Source: Gnomoniopsis sp. IMI 355080 (lineage: Eukaryota > Ascomycota > Sordariomycetes > Diaporthales > Gnomoniaceae). From it: a stretch of 64,000 nt of DNA. How positions within the stretch are numbered: the first letter of the stretch is position 1; each line of letters begins with the position of its first letter. Positions 10,190 to 22,122 of the stretch are shown here, in pieces. The stretch spans positions 1 through 64,000 of the forward strand of contig JAPEVC010000019.1 of assembly GCA_027946555.1 (NCBI GenBank), in the 5' to 3' direction. Below the pieces are notes generated by a model. That model was not told the DNA's origin and searched no databases. It saw only the letters and a program-made list of their open reading frames with translations. A program made the translations under genes and the position numbers.

Positions 10190-11871
10190 GGTCATTGTTA
10201 GGAGGTCTTAGGTTGTATATAGGACAGTGCAGGTGAGCACAGGAGTATATATGCCATTAGCATTGGTTTCATATGGAGCAATTTGACTACGTGAATATCT
10301 CTTTGTATCGCTATGCCTGCTCCTTGATGAAGCATAACCTGCCTCGTTCTTATATCACTATTCGTGATAGAGTCTACCTTTCGTGCGATACTAAATAGAA
10401 CGTTCAATCTCTTTGCAGAGGCATGCCGAAGTCTGGCTGATTCTTTCCCCTGGACTGCATTTTTTTTCGATGTGGGTGAAGCATACTTTGGGAGCTGGTT
10501 GGATTCACCGTAGTCAGTCCTTCCCATAAATCAAGCAAGTCAATTGTTGATGGGCTCAACTTGAATGGGTACCTAGCTAGTCCTTTGGTGGTGTGGAATA
10601 ACTTGCAACGGGTTCGCTTGTAAATCAGTCTTGCGGGTACCATTGCGATACACTTGGTGGGATTGTCAAAATTCGCATATCCCAAGATCTGATTAGGCAG
10701 TATAGTAGTAGTTCTTCTTGTTGATAACACTGAGTGAGTTGAAGAAGCTTGTCATCCAATTAGAACACCAATTGTCCTCTGTAATTTGTTAATCAATGCC
10801 AAGTGGTGCTAACTGCGAGTGAAGAATGTTGCTGGTCTTTATTGTATAGGTTTATTAAAGGTACACAGTTGGAATATCGAGTGCTTTTTGTCCCAGCACC
10901 ACTCCCGGACTACCCTAAGACCACTATATACCAGCAGCCATCTGAAGACATCAGGTCTATAAGGCCTTTGCCTGAAATCTGAGCCAACTTTGTGTTATAT
11001 ATAGAACACTTGATGGAGAGCCCAAGAGAAGGCCAATCACTACCCAGGTAGCTTTCAAGGATATCATGCAAACTCACTACAAGGTGCAACTCTTCCTGGG
11101 ATTCATCCTCCAACACTACTCACCCTGTTCACTGAAACTAAGAGTCTGGATGAACACGCAATATGCGACGATTCGCCCATTGTCAGGATGACCCCAGCAA
11201 TGACGTGCCTTTCCTCCTGTAAGGCGCGAGACCAACTTGCGGGGAAGGGTTCATCCCGACATCCGTTGAGCTCAGGGATGCAGCTCACGCCCCTCGACAA
11301 GTGCTGTGCGCTGTGTATTGACTAACAGAACCAAAATCAGAAGCCCTTTGATCCACTCTAATAAATTCTATGGTAAATGTCACATAACTTGTCACGGACA
11401 CGGCAGTGGACCTGCCTGGTTTGGAGCCTTCATGCATGCAATCTACCCTTTCATCAGCCTTCGCACGTCCTCTTCCAAGGTTTTATATGCTTTGCTCCAG
11501 CGATCAGACAATCTTGGAGCCGGGCGTTCCGCCAGCCCCTTCATATCGGAACCCTCTCGCGGCCTCGTCAGCTACTATGCATCTGGCCCGCAACTTGACC
11601 GCACCGGGGAGTAATGCATGTCAGTAATGCATGATACCTGATTGAGTAAGGACAGCCGCCGTTTACTCCAAACTAGTGGAAAGCGAGCCGAGTCCAGAAA
11701 CGAATCCTGTGCCGTTGGGATATTGCCGAAGCCACATGCAGCGTTACGTCGCCATGCTTTTGCAGCAAGACGTGCTTCGTGACATTTCCCAAAGAATTTA
11801 TTTATGGCAACCCTCCGGCACCCGCGAACACAATGGTCACTTCTTGAAAGATTTTGGACAAGGCAACCGAA
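10190..11871. other. Intergenic region, AT-rich
   Basis: About 1.7 kb upstream of the GH79 gene. Open frames are short and on both strands, without domains. A partial TACCTAG element lies at 10568. No transposon ends or RNA gene seen. Confidence 0.5.
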
Positions 11872-13687
11872 ATGGCTTCCCACAGGGTACCTCGCTACAT
11901 GCAGCAGATCCTCATGTGGCTGACCGCCACCGCCGCAGCCCAGCCATCTCTCTCTGTTCCATCCAGTGTGCCCTCGAATGCCTCTGCCGTAGTTGATCCA
12001 GACTTTGCTGGATTTGCTTTCGAGCAAGCCTCGCTCTGGAACTACGCCCTGGATGCTGATGGCAACACAAATGAGTTCTCAGTAAATCTCATTGCTGCTA
12101 TTACCAACCGTACCGGCGGGAAGCCACTGATCAGGTTGGGTGGTACCTCGTACGTTTCCCTCTTTCCTGGATACAGAAGCTCTGAGCTGACTAGAGTACC
12201 TCATAGTGCGGACTATGCATACTACATTGAAAATCAGACTGAGCCGGCGTTGCCGCGGGCAGAAGTTTATAATTACCGTCCGTACTCCTTGCTTAGCATC
12301 ACTATGGAAACTTCGCTCCGGACTGAGAGAATCGCTAATATGATTTTTACTAGAGGACATTGGGGGGACCACCATAGGGCCCTCATACTGGGATCTCTGC
12401 AAGAACTTCCCCACTGCGAAATACATCATCCAAACGCCAATGGCTATCACAGATGTCGATGAGACTGTACTTTGGGCAACAACCGTTGTCGACGCTATAG
12501 GCATCGACGCAATTTATGCTTTTGAGCCGGGCAACGAGCCCGACCTCTACCCTGCCACTGGTCTGGGACCACCCACCTACCAAGCCGCGCAGACGAATGA
12601 ATCCTACGTGGGCAACTTCACCAAATACGCGGCAGCCATTGCCGGTGCTGTCAACGTTACGCAGCCATTCTTCCAAGCATTCGATACAAGTGCCCATTTC
12701 GATGACTCGGATGCGTGGATTCTTGACGTGCCAACAGGCTTCGGTTTGGGAATCGACGACGATAATAACATCCAAACTGTCGCGCACCACTACTATCAAA
12801 CCGATGGAGGTAGTGCGTCAACCCTTGCGGCCGGGCTGATGACCCATAGCTCCATAACTGCCCATCTTGACCTCTTCAAACCGGCCATTGACTGGCTGAA
12901 GGAGAACAAGCCAGACATTGACTACATCATGTCCGAGGTCGGCAATTCCCTGAACCCAACGCACGACTATTCTTATCAAGCCGTGCTCGGTTCCGCGCTT
13001 TGGCTGGTCGATTTCCAGCTCTATTCTCTGAGCATTGGCGTCGTCCGTTTCAACCTCCAACAGATTATGCACAGCGGTTTCGACCTCTGGCTCCCACAGG
13101 CATCTGGTGATTATGAGCCTTCCGTATATGCAAGCTTTTACGCGCAGCCATTTGTGACCGATCTCGTCGGCAACAGTGGGACGGCTCAAGTGGCTCAAAT
13201 CGACATAGCAGACGAGTCGACTGGCAATTGGGCAGCATATGCCGCCTTTGAGGACAGTGCGCCAGTGAGGCTTGCCATCCTGAACATGAATTACTGGAAC
13301 AGCTCGAGCTCTACTACGGCTAGAGCTAGCCAGAATATTACAATCAGCGTCCCGGATAATATCTCAAGTGTCACTGTGGACTTACTGAGCAGTCCTCTCG
13401 GGGCGGGTGCCAGTGCCGACTCGATCACATATGCTGGCAGCCAGTGGACGTATGAAAGTCTAGGCTTGGAAGTTACGGGTGTGAGGAACGACTCGCAGAC
13501 GTTGAGCGTGGAAAATGGACAGGTCTCCGTTACTGTCTACCAAAGCTCGGCTGTTCTGATTCATCTGTCGAGTTTAGATGTGACCAAGGCGGAGACGAGT
13601 AGCGCAGCGGTGCATCACACGGGGAATCTCATAGCACAGATTGGTCTTGGAATCTTGGTATATTGGCTCATTGCATACAACTCGTAG
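11872..13687 (+). CDS. Secreted glycoside hydrolase family 79 (beta-glucuronidase/heparanase-like), probably GPI-anchored
   Basis: Three exons: 11872-12149, 12207-12277 and 12354-13687, 560 residues. A second ATG at 11899 gives a better-shaped signal peptide (MQQILMWLTATAAAQ). Splicing restores IRLGGTSADYAYYIENQ and VYNYQDIGGTTIGPSYWDLC, both typical of fungal GH79. The (alpha/beta)8 barrel shows the clan GH-A pair: acid/base Glu in AFEPGNEPD (about residue 178) and nucleophile Glu in YIMSEVGNSL (about 311). The C-terminal third is the beta-sandwich GH79C domain. The extreme C-terminus (NLIAQIGLGILVYWLIAY) is a hydrophobic tail after a Ser/Ala stretch, as in GPI-anchored wall enzymes. The family cleaves glucuronic acid from glycans such as arabinogalactan; the exact substrate cannot be read here. 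It converges on the DUF3445 gene. Confidence 0.88.
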
Positions 13688-13908
13688 AATGCATCATATA
13701 GCTAATGATAATCACGGTATTAACTTGCATATCAGTGATCCAATCTCTTCGTCCGTAGAAGTTAACGCGAAGTGTGCGGTTTCGAGACAGAATGACGCTA
13801 TGGCAGTTTGTTATCCGGAATTGCAAATTAATGTTATTGTTGGTGAATTCAATTTACAACTCTAGTCGGTCTCTTGTGCGCAAGACCTAATGTCCCACGC
13901 TACCGAAG

Positions 13909-13962
13909 ACTACCTATCTACCTAGGTATGTGTACTACTCACCCAAGTACCTACCTAGGTAC
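13909..13962. repeat. Cluster of TACCTAGGTA palindromic elements
   Basis: Between the convergent GH79 and DUF3445 genes the sequence holds ctacctatctacctaggtat and, 16 bases on, aagtacctacctaggtaccc. Both contain the CCTAGG core with TACCTA/TAGGTA arms. The same element recurs in at least eight other gaps between genes in this window. Confidence 0.7.
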
Positions 13963-13975
13963 CCAACCACCTTAC

Positions 13976-15181
13976 TCACCATGGATACTGCCTGACTTCA
14001 TCTTCCTTTGAGAGGTCTAATCCACGATCTATTTGCCTTTGATGCTCCTTATCCAAGTATTCCAACAACACCTCACTATACTTCTCCGCCCCCTTGTACC
14101 GCTGCACGTCAGGCCCCCAGCTTCGAATGCCGCTTGCCAGTCTTCCCGGAACGAAGTCCTCCTGTGCAATTTCCGTGATGGGATGAAAATAGGTCCGAAT
14201 TGTAAACACCACAGCGCCCGTTTTCGGCAGCCGTCTCAGTGTCTGCCTCTCCGACCTGTAGTAATGATGTTCCACAGCGCGATTCTTCTCCGCCGTGTTC
14301 CAGCTGATGGATGAACTATCCTCGGACCCGATACTCCAACTCCACGCCAGGTCGTCGTCCACCTGGATAAAGTAGTTGTTCCGTGCATACATATCTTCGC
14401 ACTTTAGCCGCCGAAAGAAGCTCATCATGCCCCTCTCTAGCTTCTCCTTAAACTGCGGGACGTCACCCGACGTGTGGATCTCGGACAACGGCATGCCAAC
14501 CTTGTCCTCTAGCCGCCAAAAACCCGGTAGGAGAATTGCGCCTGAGAGGAGGTAGTATTGTCCATCTGGTCTCTCTAACATCAGCGCCAGGTCGTCCTGC
14601 ACCAATCGGGCACACATGACCATCGGATCTTCTTTGAGCGGCCTCTCGACAACATTGAACGTCTCGCCCGACCACAGATTGTCAAGCCCGACAGGCGTCC
14701 GCCGAAACATGGACGGATATCTTGCCGGCAGATACTCGGCGAGCTCCTCAAGCAGCTCCACCGCCGCCCGAAACGCCTCCGGCATGGTCCGACAGCACCG
14801 GTCCCCGCGCTCCGCGATGCGACGCGCCTTGTCGGCGTGGTATCGCGGGTAGTGGTTATCGAGCTGGATCCAGTCATCGAATTGCACGCTACGCAGGCCC
14901 ATCGTGACATTGTATTTGGGCCCGTATCGGAAGGCCCTGTAGGGCAGAGGCTTGGTGGTCTCCACGGACCAATCTGGGTAGGGACAGGGCCTGGGAGTCT
15001 GGAAAGTGCTGGGAATCCATTCTCCGGCGATACGACCGGCGGCTTTTTCTGGATTGCGTGGGACTGGGCTCTTTTCGTCTCTGGTGGATTTATGAGGCTT
15101 GGTAATAAGACGTGCTATCATGAGGGAGATAAGAGCACCGATGAAGCCAATTATATAGAGTGTGGACTTGAACGAGTCCAT
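13976..15181 (-). CDS. DUF3445 / haem-dependent oxidative N-demethylase-like protein
   Basis: Single exon, 401 residues. An N-terminal membrane anchor (TLYIIGFIGALISLMIARLI, residues 7-26) precedes a DUF3445 (PF11927) domain: PYRAFRYGPKYNVTMGLRS, then WIQLDNHYPRYHADKARRI, LPARYPSMF, LVQDDLALM, GAILLPGFWRLEDKVG, PLSEIHTSGDVP and the C-terminal FTIRTYFHP. Bacterial relatives bind haem and demethylate secondary amines such as dimethylamine. Fungal copies are often named alpha-1,2-mannosyltransferase in databases, which the sequence does not support. The natural substrate here is unknown. It is tandem with the permease gene (about 690 bases, same strand), which may supply a substrate. The start is the first ATG, immediately before the anchor. 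Confidence 0.85.
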   Translation of the reverse strand: MDSFKSTLYIIGFIGALISLMIARLITKPHKSTRDEKSPVPRNPEKAAGRIAGEWIPSTFQTPRPCPYPDWSVETTKPLPYRAFRYGPKYNVTMGLRSVQFDDWIQLDNHYPRYHADKARRIAERGDRCCRTMPEAFRAAVELLEELAEYLPARYPSMFRRTPVGLDNLWSGETFNVVERPLKEDPMVMCARLVQDDLALMLERPDGQYYLLSGAILLPGFWRLEDKVGMPLSEIHTSGDVPQFKEKLERGMMSFFRRLKCEDMYARNNYFIQVDDDLAWSWSIGSEDSSSISWNTAEKNRAVEHHYYRSERQTLRRLPKTGAVVFTIRTYFHPITEIAQEDFVPGRLASGIRSWGPDVQRYKGAEKYSEVLLEYLDKEHQRQIDRGLDLSKEDEVRQYPW

Positions 15182-15872
15182 GTTGCTCAGGAACTTGCCT
15201 CAAAACAAGTCGCTTGAGAATGGTAATTGCAGGTATGCACGATACTCTCGCGATGTTGGCTGCTCCTCATATAATCCTGCAAAGAGAAAAACCGCCGTGT
15301 GTGTCTTAGATAGGCTGACAAAGGCCATATATCTCGCACTGTTTAGCCGACCTAAAGATAGCTTGCCATCGAATCGGAGACCACCTGTTAGTTCACGTCT
15401 CCGAGATAGGCCCATGTCGCGGCTTAAATGGAGATTCGTATCATGCGGGGAGAGATGCAGCCGCCGTACCCACGATAAGCTTGCCTGCAGTGCTGGATGG
15501 AGAGCAATGCATGATCCCGGCATGTCTACCTGTAGGTACAGTGTTTGTCGATAGAATTCGTCGTTCAATCTTCCGTTACCCTCAGATGTTACACAACAAT
15601 GTAGAAGCAATTGTCTTTCACGAGAACGTACCTAAAACGACACTGCCTGATATTAAAATGTGTATCCATCACGGAAACGTTCCCCGCGATCACATCTACA
15701 TACTCTAGAGACCAAGCTCGCGTCGAGACTTTGTGTCTTTTTCTAGCAGAGGTATTTCACTGCAGATTATTATATATCTGATGTTGGATACGTCTTGAAC
15801 TCGAAGCTTGAAAGTCGTTTTCTCGTTACGCTAGGCCTGCCTATTGGATGGACGAGTCCTTGTTCAGGTTGG
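15182..15872. other. Intergenic: presumed promoter of the DUF3445 gene
   Basis: About 690 bases between the permease stop and the DUF3445 start, both minus strand. No repeat beyond a short ctacctgtaggtac element near 15528 and no further gene is seen. Confidence 0.5.
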
Positions 15873-17684
15873 TCAAGTTGTAAATCTCCATGCAGGATGG
15901 TCGTCCCCCATATTTCCAACGTCAGATTGGTCCAGCCTCCAGTCTCGGTCACCACGATCCCTCTTCTTGTTCTCATGCAAAACGCCGAAGAACATGGCAG
16001 TACAGGCGATCCCGCACACCCAGACCAAGGCCAGACTGGTCCCATAGCCCGTATGGTACAGGGGTTCTTCGGACGCCAGAAAGATGTTGCTGGCGACGAT
16101 GCCCCCACAATTTCCAAAGCCGACTTGCATTGCCGACGCAATCGATCGTTTGTAGTGGCCGCTGACGTTATTCGATAGCCACGCCAAGGTCACTGGCTGC
16201 GTCATATAGCCTCCACTGACAATCAGGAACAGGGCAAAGTATTGAACGCCGGTCGACACCCGTTGCTGGCACAGCAGAATAATGTATCCCACACTTGCGA
16301 CTGTAACGCCTACCATGCAAAAGGCATATCGATGGCGGAGACGGTCAGTCAGGTACGCTGTCATCATACAGAGGATTGCCGCCACGATGTAGAGTGGAAC
16401 ACTGCGTGCTTGTGCTTCTTGGGCTGCCAACCCTAGTTCCTGAAGAATGCTAGGTATGAAAAACTGCCGCCCCTTTTGTCAGTTGCTCGAAAACGCGGTC
16501 ACATCTATGATGTTGTAGTGGGGAACTGTGACAAATCTCACTTACCGATCCTGAGTATCCCGTATTTACAATGCCCAAGTACATCAAGATGGCACAGTAG
16601 ATTTTCCAGTCGGTGAATACTCTCTTGGCTGCTCGCTTGTCGAGGTGGTCCATCCTGGCCTCCCCATTGTCTTGTGAAAGCCTTGCAACCAGAATTTTAC
16701 GCTCTTCATCGCTGAGAAACTTCGCAGTTTCAGGCCAGTCAACGGTGAAAGATTTGGAAGCAGCCCCGACAACCACTGTAGCCAGACCCTCAATGATAAA
16801 GATCCTACACATTGACTTTCAGTTGATTTTTCTCTGTGAGTGTTTGTTATCGAGCGTTTCTTACCATCTCCAAGCCTCGTAACCACCCACTCCTCCCATG
16901 TTGGCAATTGCATACGCTAGAAATCCTGACACAGCACCGGCAAGAATGCTTGCAGAGAAGAACAACGAGAGGCGCCACTGCAACTCGAATCTCGTGTAGT
17001 ACATGCTAATTAGGTAGACGCATCCTACCATGAGGTCAGATTGATAATGGCTTTGCTCCATACACCATTGTCACGTACCAGGGAAGACTCCAGCCTCGAA
17101 AAGACCCAAGAAAAACCGACATGCAATCAGTCCCTCAACATTTTTGACGAGGCCTTGACACACTGTTGCAATACCTGCCCGGTGCCTGGTCAGTTTGGGA
17201 CCCTTCGTCTGGAAGGAAGCCAGTGCTACAACGCCGGAATCACTCACCCCAACAGACCATGATGATGCTAAGCCATGTGCTCGGGGCGATCCGTTTGATA
17301 ATGATATTACTAGGAACTTCGAACAGAATATACGCAGGGAAGAAGACAAACAGAGCGATGTTGTAGTCGTGACCGGTCATGTTCAGTTCCTCGACCATGC
17401 CTTGGATTTTCGCGTTGCCTGTGACTTGATCAGTCCCAGTCCTCTTACTTTTGTGTCCACGGGAAAATTGGCATACCGATATTCGTCCTATCAAGAAACG
17501 ATAGAAAGAAGAGGAGAGTGATACATGGGAGCACATGGCGGTCGCACTTCCACCTCAGTCTCTTCTCGATCTCAGCATCCCACGTTGTGGCCGGTGGTTT
17601 CTCCTCATCCATGACAACCTGTTTCTCCTCGTCCATGACGACTTGCTTCTCCTCTTTGGCATCGTCAGATGTCGAGATCTCCAT
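15873..17684 (-). CDS. MFS anion:cation symporter (Dal5/Tna1-type permease)
   Basis: Six exons (17684-17477, 17418-17248, 17174-17079, 17024-16865, 16804-16546, 16463-15873) join in frame to 494 residues with canonical GT-AG introns of 58-82 bases. After an acidic cytosolic N-terminus the order is classical for the allantoate/nicotinate permease family: HVLPCITLLFFLSFLDRTNIG (TM1), YNIALFVFFPAYILFEVPSNI (TM2), IATVCQGLVKN..GLIACRFFLGLFEAGVFPG (TM3-4), CVYLISMYYTRFELQWRLSLFFSASILAGAVSGFLAYAI (TM5-6), a cytosolic loop with FLSDEERKILVARL, then six more helices. Substrates in the family are organic anions such as nicotinate, allantoate or pantothenate; the sequence does not choose among them. 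The N-terminus carries a duplicated 8-residue unit (EEKQVVMD twice). Confidence 0.88.
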
Positions 17685-20600
17685 GTTGACACGCTATAAT
17701 GGCGTAATTGGGGTCGTTACGTTGTTGGGAAAGGACAGCTGGGAGTCAAGGTGAACATTGGAGTGTAGTCCGTCGTAGATCAGGCGCGTTGAAATAGCAG
17801 CCGCCGACTATTTCGTTTCGGCATCTGGACTATCCCCTTGTCATAGCTAGGGTACCGAGGTACTCTACAAACCACTGCGGATGCTAAGTGAAGGTTACAT
17901 CCTCTGCATATAAGGCACTGTGTCATTAGGCAATTCCGTCGGGTGATCTTGTTACAGCGGAAGAGCACAACCCCGCAGCTCCAACTTCGACGCATTGCCA
18001 AGCTTGCTCAAGGGAGACGTTGCGGTTGGTCGCGGGATCCGCGACGGCAAATCTGCACGGATTCTTGAAAATGGTTGTCTTTCTTTTTTTGGTCACGCTG
18101 TGCTAAGAAAATGATGCACCTGTGCGAGCTTGCCTGACTGTAGATACGCGATCAAGTTTCGGCCAGCGGCACACATACGCAGGTGGTTATGTCTACGTGC
18201 ATCATAGTACCAATTTCAACCAAGATACTCGTCGTCTCCTCGTTTTTGGACTAGGTGGGATATCTTGCAATGCGGCTAATCTTTGTATCATAGGCGTAAA
18301 TGATTGCAATTGGCGGCCAGTTGGAGTTTTACAGACCCGGATCCTGCTTTTGTGCCTAATGACACGACTACATACAATATAATGGACTGGAGGCTCTGAT
18401 GAAATGCATCAATATCCTTGACTTAGCTGATCTCCTGAACTCTTGCAATAATTTGATCTCACTAATAAAGGCATATACGAGCTCACCTCATAGGTAGCTC
18501 GGTATCCATGGATCCAGGCGTTCTTTAGAGTCTTGAGGGAAAACAAACCGTAACATTCCAGCTTAGTTTTAATAAACCGCCGATATATGATAGACTTATA
18601 CCAAATTGTCCTTGTGTGCTCGGCGGAATTTCGCAACATCCGTGCAGAAGATCGAAAGCCGATAATGGGACAGGAAAGCGGTCAAGAATACACGCAATAG
18701 CGCAAGAACCCAGGAATGGGTCAGAAAATCGTGATGATTCGATCTCGAAACATCTTCGGCCTCCATGTCACTCATAATCAGCATATGAGCATTGTTTCTT
18801 GTGCGTAGGGGCACGGACGACCTTGAAATGACTGTCGTTGAAAAAATGGGTCATTTGGCCTCTTCATGTAAGATGATTCGCCAGCCTGCTGTTTCTGCTC
18901 TTTGACATCATGCCTCCATCTAGGAAGCATTCGATGGCGCAGACTACCATCGACACTATAGACTCGGTCTGCCTAAGAGGATGATATGCTGCAGTACCTG
19001 GAAAGGTCCGGAGTCATTCAAGAACGGAAAAGTTGTAAGTCAAAAAAAAACCCCAGGAAAAGGATACCATATGGTGCGAATCAGGACTAATTAGATGTCA
19101 TTTGCTATTTTATTTTGAACCTCGGTACCTGCAGTTGTGCAATTTCGCAGTAGCGCGCGTCTAGGGAGAATACATGACAAAAACAACAAAAAAGCTAAGG
19201 CGCCTTGGCGTTGACGAAACTTATACCTGAGAGTATGTGCGGACTTTGTTAAATGTAGTTTGAAATTATTAGGTTACTGACACAAGAAACTCAAAGCAAG
19301 AGAAATTGAAGGTTTCGCGTCGGACTCACCGTAGTCATTCATTATGGTCCGGAAATTAGATCGAGCTAAAAAGTTGTCCTGTTAAAGCAGACATTCTGAC
19401 AGGCACACCAAAACTAGGAGGCTGAAGTCAGGCGAATCCGCGACAGCGTCTGTAAATCCATTTCTCGGCGAGAGTGACGGGACGATCTGGAGCTTCGATG
19501 TTCCTTTTACCTGTGCCGATAGAAGGGTATACAACTCGAGAGTCTCGAACTAAGCCCGTTCGAATCAGTTCATATCTCGTACAGATGGATCCATGGAAGG
19601 CTGCCTCACATTCTTCACAAGGGATTTTTCTTAAAGTCCACGACCAAGGGTTGGGACTCCTACTGTGCGGAGACAATAAGTAAATTCTGGTAGGTAGCTT
19701 CGGCTCTAAACGATAACATTAGAAAATAGACATTTGGCAAAAACTGCATTTAAGTAGCTCCTACTAAGTATAGGAGTTGGGCCACACGCTTGAAGACTTA
19801 AAAACACGAGTCTTTCTTTCAGGCTGGGGCCCCCTTTTTTTTAAGAAAAAGTTTTCAAGCAAGAAATTGTGACTGGGAAACTGCAGACTTGACGAATAAT
19901 TTCATAGGCCTATTCAAGCCAACCTGTGGCATGATTTTCCGACGTGATAGTGGACGCGACGGTTTTGCGGCACAGCCTCGTCCTTTTTAACTTTCCACAA
20001 TACTAGTCTGAATCTTCCTCTCTTCATCGAATCATTGTCAAGCCAATATCGCTCTTCAATTTTCATTTTGTCGCTGCCACACAGGATTCTATCCATCGCG
20101 CCTATGTCTTATAAGTTCAAATTGATCTGACAATGGAGCGTGATATTATCATGCGGAGTATTTGATTCCTCTGGACTAAAGAACTTCAAGTACAATCGTA
20201 CCTATTTGGTCTTGTGTATATGGAATGCAACAATTTCGAATTCCTTGTATAATCATACCCGTGGTCCCTGTCGCATCGCTAATAAGCAGAGGGCGTCAGA
20301 TTGCCTATTTAGACTCTAGACGGTGCATATTCGCACCGATTACCCGAACGCCAAGTGAGAAAAGGCCCAAGGCTGTCATTAGTAAGCTTAGTCGCATATA
20401 TTGTCTCTCTGGGAAATTGAAGATGGTGACACGAGCTGCGGTAATTGTCTTATATTCTCGATAAGCGGCAGGCAAATATGCGGGCAATGCGATAGGTGGA
20501 TCAGGTGTGGATGATGATGGGAAAGATAGCGCAAGCTAGGAGAGAATCCAATTGGGAATGCGGAGAGAACGAGAAATGAGTGAGACCTTGGGTCAAACCG

Positions 20601-22122
20601 AGGCAACGGAAAAGCGTCTGCGGACGTATTTGTTGATGATGATTGGAAGGCGGCAAATGCCGTGCGTGACCTTGCCCAAAGGTGCAGATATGGTGCTGCA
20701 CCACCGGCACGTCAACCAGTCAGGCTACCTGTCCAAGACACAGATTTATTTTTCTCGATTCTGGGGCTAAAGCACGTTGTTTATGGAGAGGGGCTGATAG
20801 CTTCCGTACGGTCTGTAACCGGCTGACCGGCTGACTCGACTAATAATACCCCAGCTGGGTCCCAGTAGGCACTGTAGTAGGTAATCAAGATCAGACGGGG
20901 CTGAACTTACTTTCGTACTGTACCTAGTTAGATAGCCAAGGAATGTAACAGGATACTGCGTACATAGGAGAGTGTGATATGCAAGCAGACTCTCAGACAG
21001 TTTTGAGCGACGTATGATGAGGGGACAAACAAGATAAGCAGAACAGCAAAACAAGCGACAAGCCAGATTGACGTATAAGCGTTGATTCGAGGGCATCGAG
21101 GCAGTGAATGTTACCGTAATTTGGAGCTAAGATGTGGGATTGACGTGGACACTGGGTGTGGTCCTCCATAGCGCCTGATCGCTGCAAGCCCAATGGCGCT
21201 GATTGGCGGAGCGAGAGGGGGTGATGTCCTGGCGAGGAGCTTCTGTGATTGGCTATGATTTGGCGGCATGTACCCAGTACTTGCGGTGCAGAATGCCGAA
21301 TTCATCAGCCTTCCACTTGGCGCAATGAGGAGGTTTCCCATGGCGGTCAAAGCCGTGCTAGCCGCACTACAGCCTTTCCATCCTGCCTGCACAATAATCC
21401 TCCCGCCTAAATAGGAATCACTCGCCCTATTTGTTCTGATTTCGTCATTTCCTCCTGTTCTTCTTCAATAGAGGCCATCATCTTGATTACATCCACTCTT
21501 GCAATGTCAGCAGTGTTCTGCGACCAGAAATGAATCCCACCAGAGGAGAATGAAACCGTCTTATTGGTGGCATTCAAAAGCAGACAGGCAGGCAGGCGCC
21601 TTGCTGCCCAGGCTGACAACCTTCTCCGGCCATGCCTCATGAGTATTCCCAAGTTTCAAGGCGAGCAGGGCTTTGCTCAGGGCAGAACGTACCATCAATC
21701 AGTCACAAAGACGAGTAGTACGAAGAAGCAGTTCAGTCGTCGCACAAGCGAACATCGCAAAGTATGACTGACTCCATTACAATTGCAATCGCCTGTGAGT
21801 GAGTGAGTGAGTGTCTTGCAGTCACGAAAAGGTGGGGACGACATAGCCTAGAACTTGTAAGGGGGGAGGGGAGCCAAGAGGAGCACAAAGTCTCGAGTAC
21901 ATGCGGATACGCATTGCACTAACCGAAGTAGCCTAGGCCAGCCAAAAGGCTACCTGCCCCCCGCCCAGCCTTGTGTGCCGACCGCCCACCTTTAGCTTGC
22001 GTCTCTGCCCTCCGCCCGAATCTTTCCAAAGGTCCCTCGTCATATTCCTCTCTTTTGCACCCAGCCCACGCCGCAATCTCCCCGTCCGGCGACACATCTT
22101 TCGCATCGAGTCAATTGCGACA
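17685..22122. other. Gene-free region of about 4.4 kb
   Basis: No open frame with a recognisable domain, no splice-consistent gene and no transposon ends. Short frames (for example 18409-18639 minus, 19428-19676 minus, 21111-21392 minus) are isolated. The 18.0-20.5 kb part is AT-richer than the flanks and may be decayed sequence. A GTGA microsatellite (21794-21813) and a TACCTAGTTAG element (20928) are present. The last ~250 bases before 22123 are pyrimidine-rich and probably the promoter of the next gene. Confidence 0.45.
21794..21813. repeat. GTGA tetranucleotide microsatellite
   Basis: Five consecutive GTGA units between genes. No associated function is visible. Confidence 0.8.

Noticed and set aside
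14463..14910. Open frames of 60-110 codons on both strands inside the DUF3445 gene
   Set aside because: All overlap the 401-codon DUF3445 frame, which has clear family motifs.
19548..19575. B-box-like sequence gttcgaatc
   Set aside because: No A box at the right distance and no cloverleaf.
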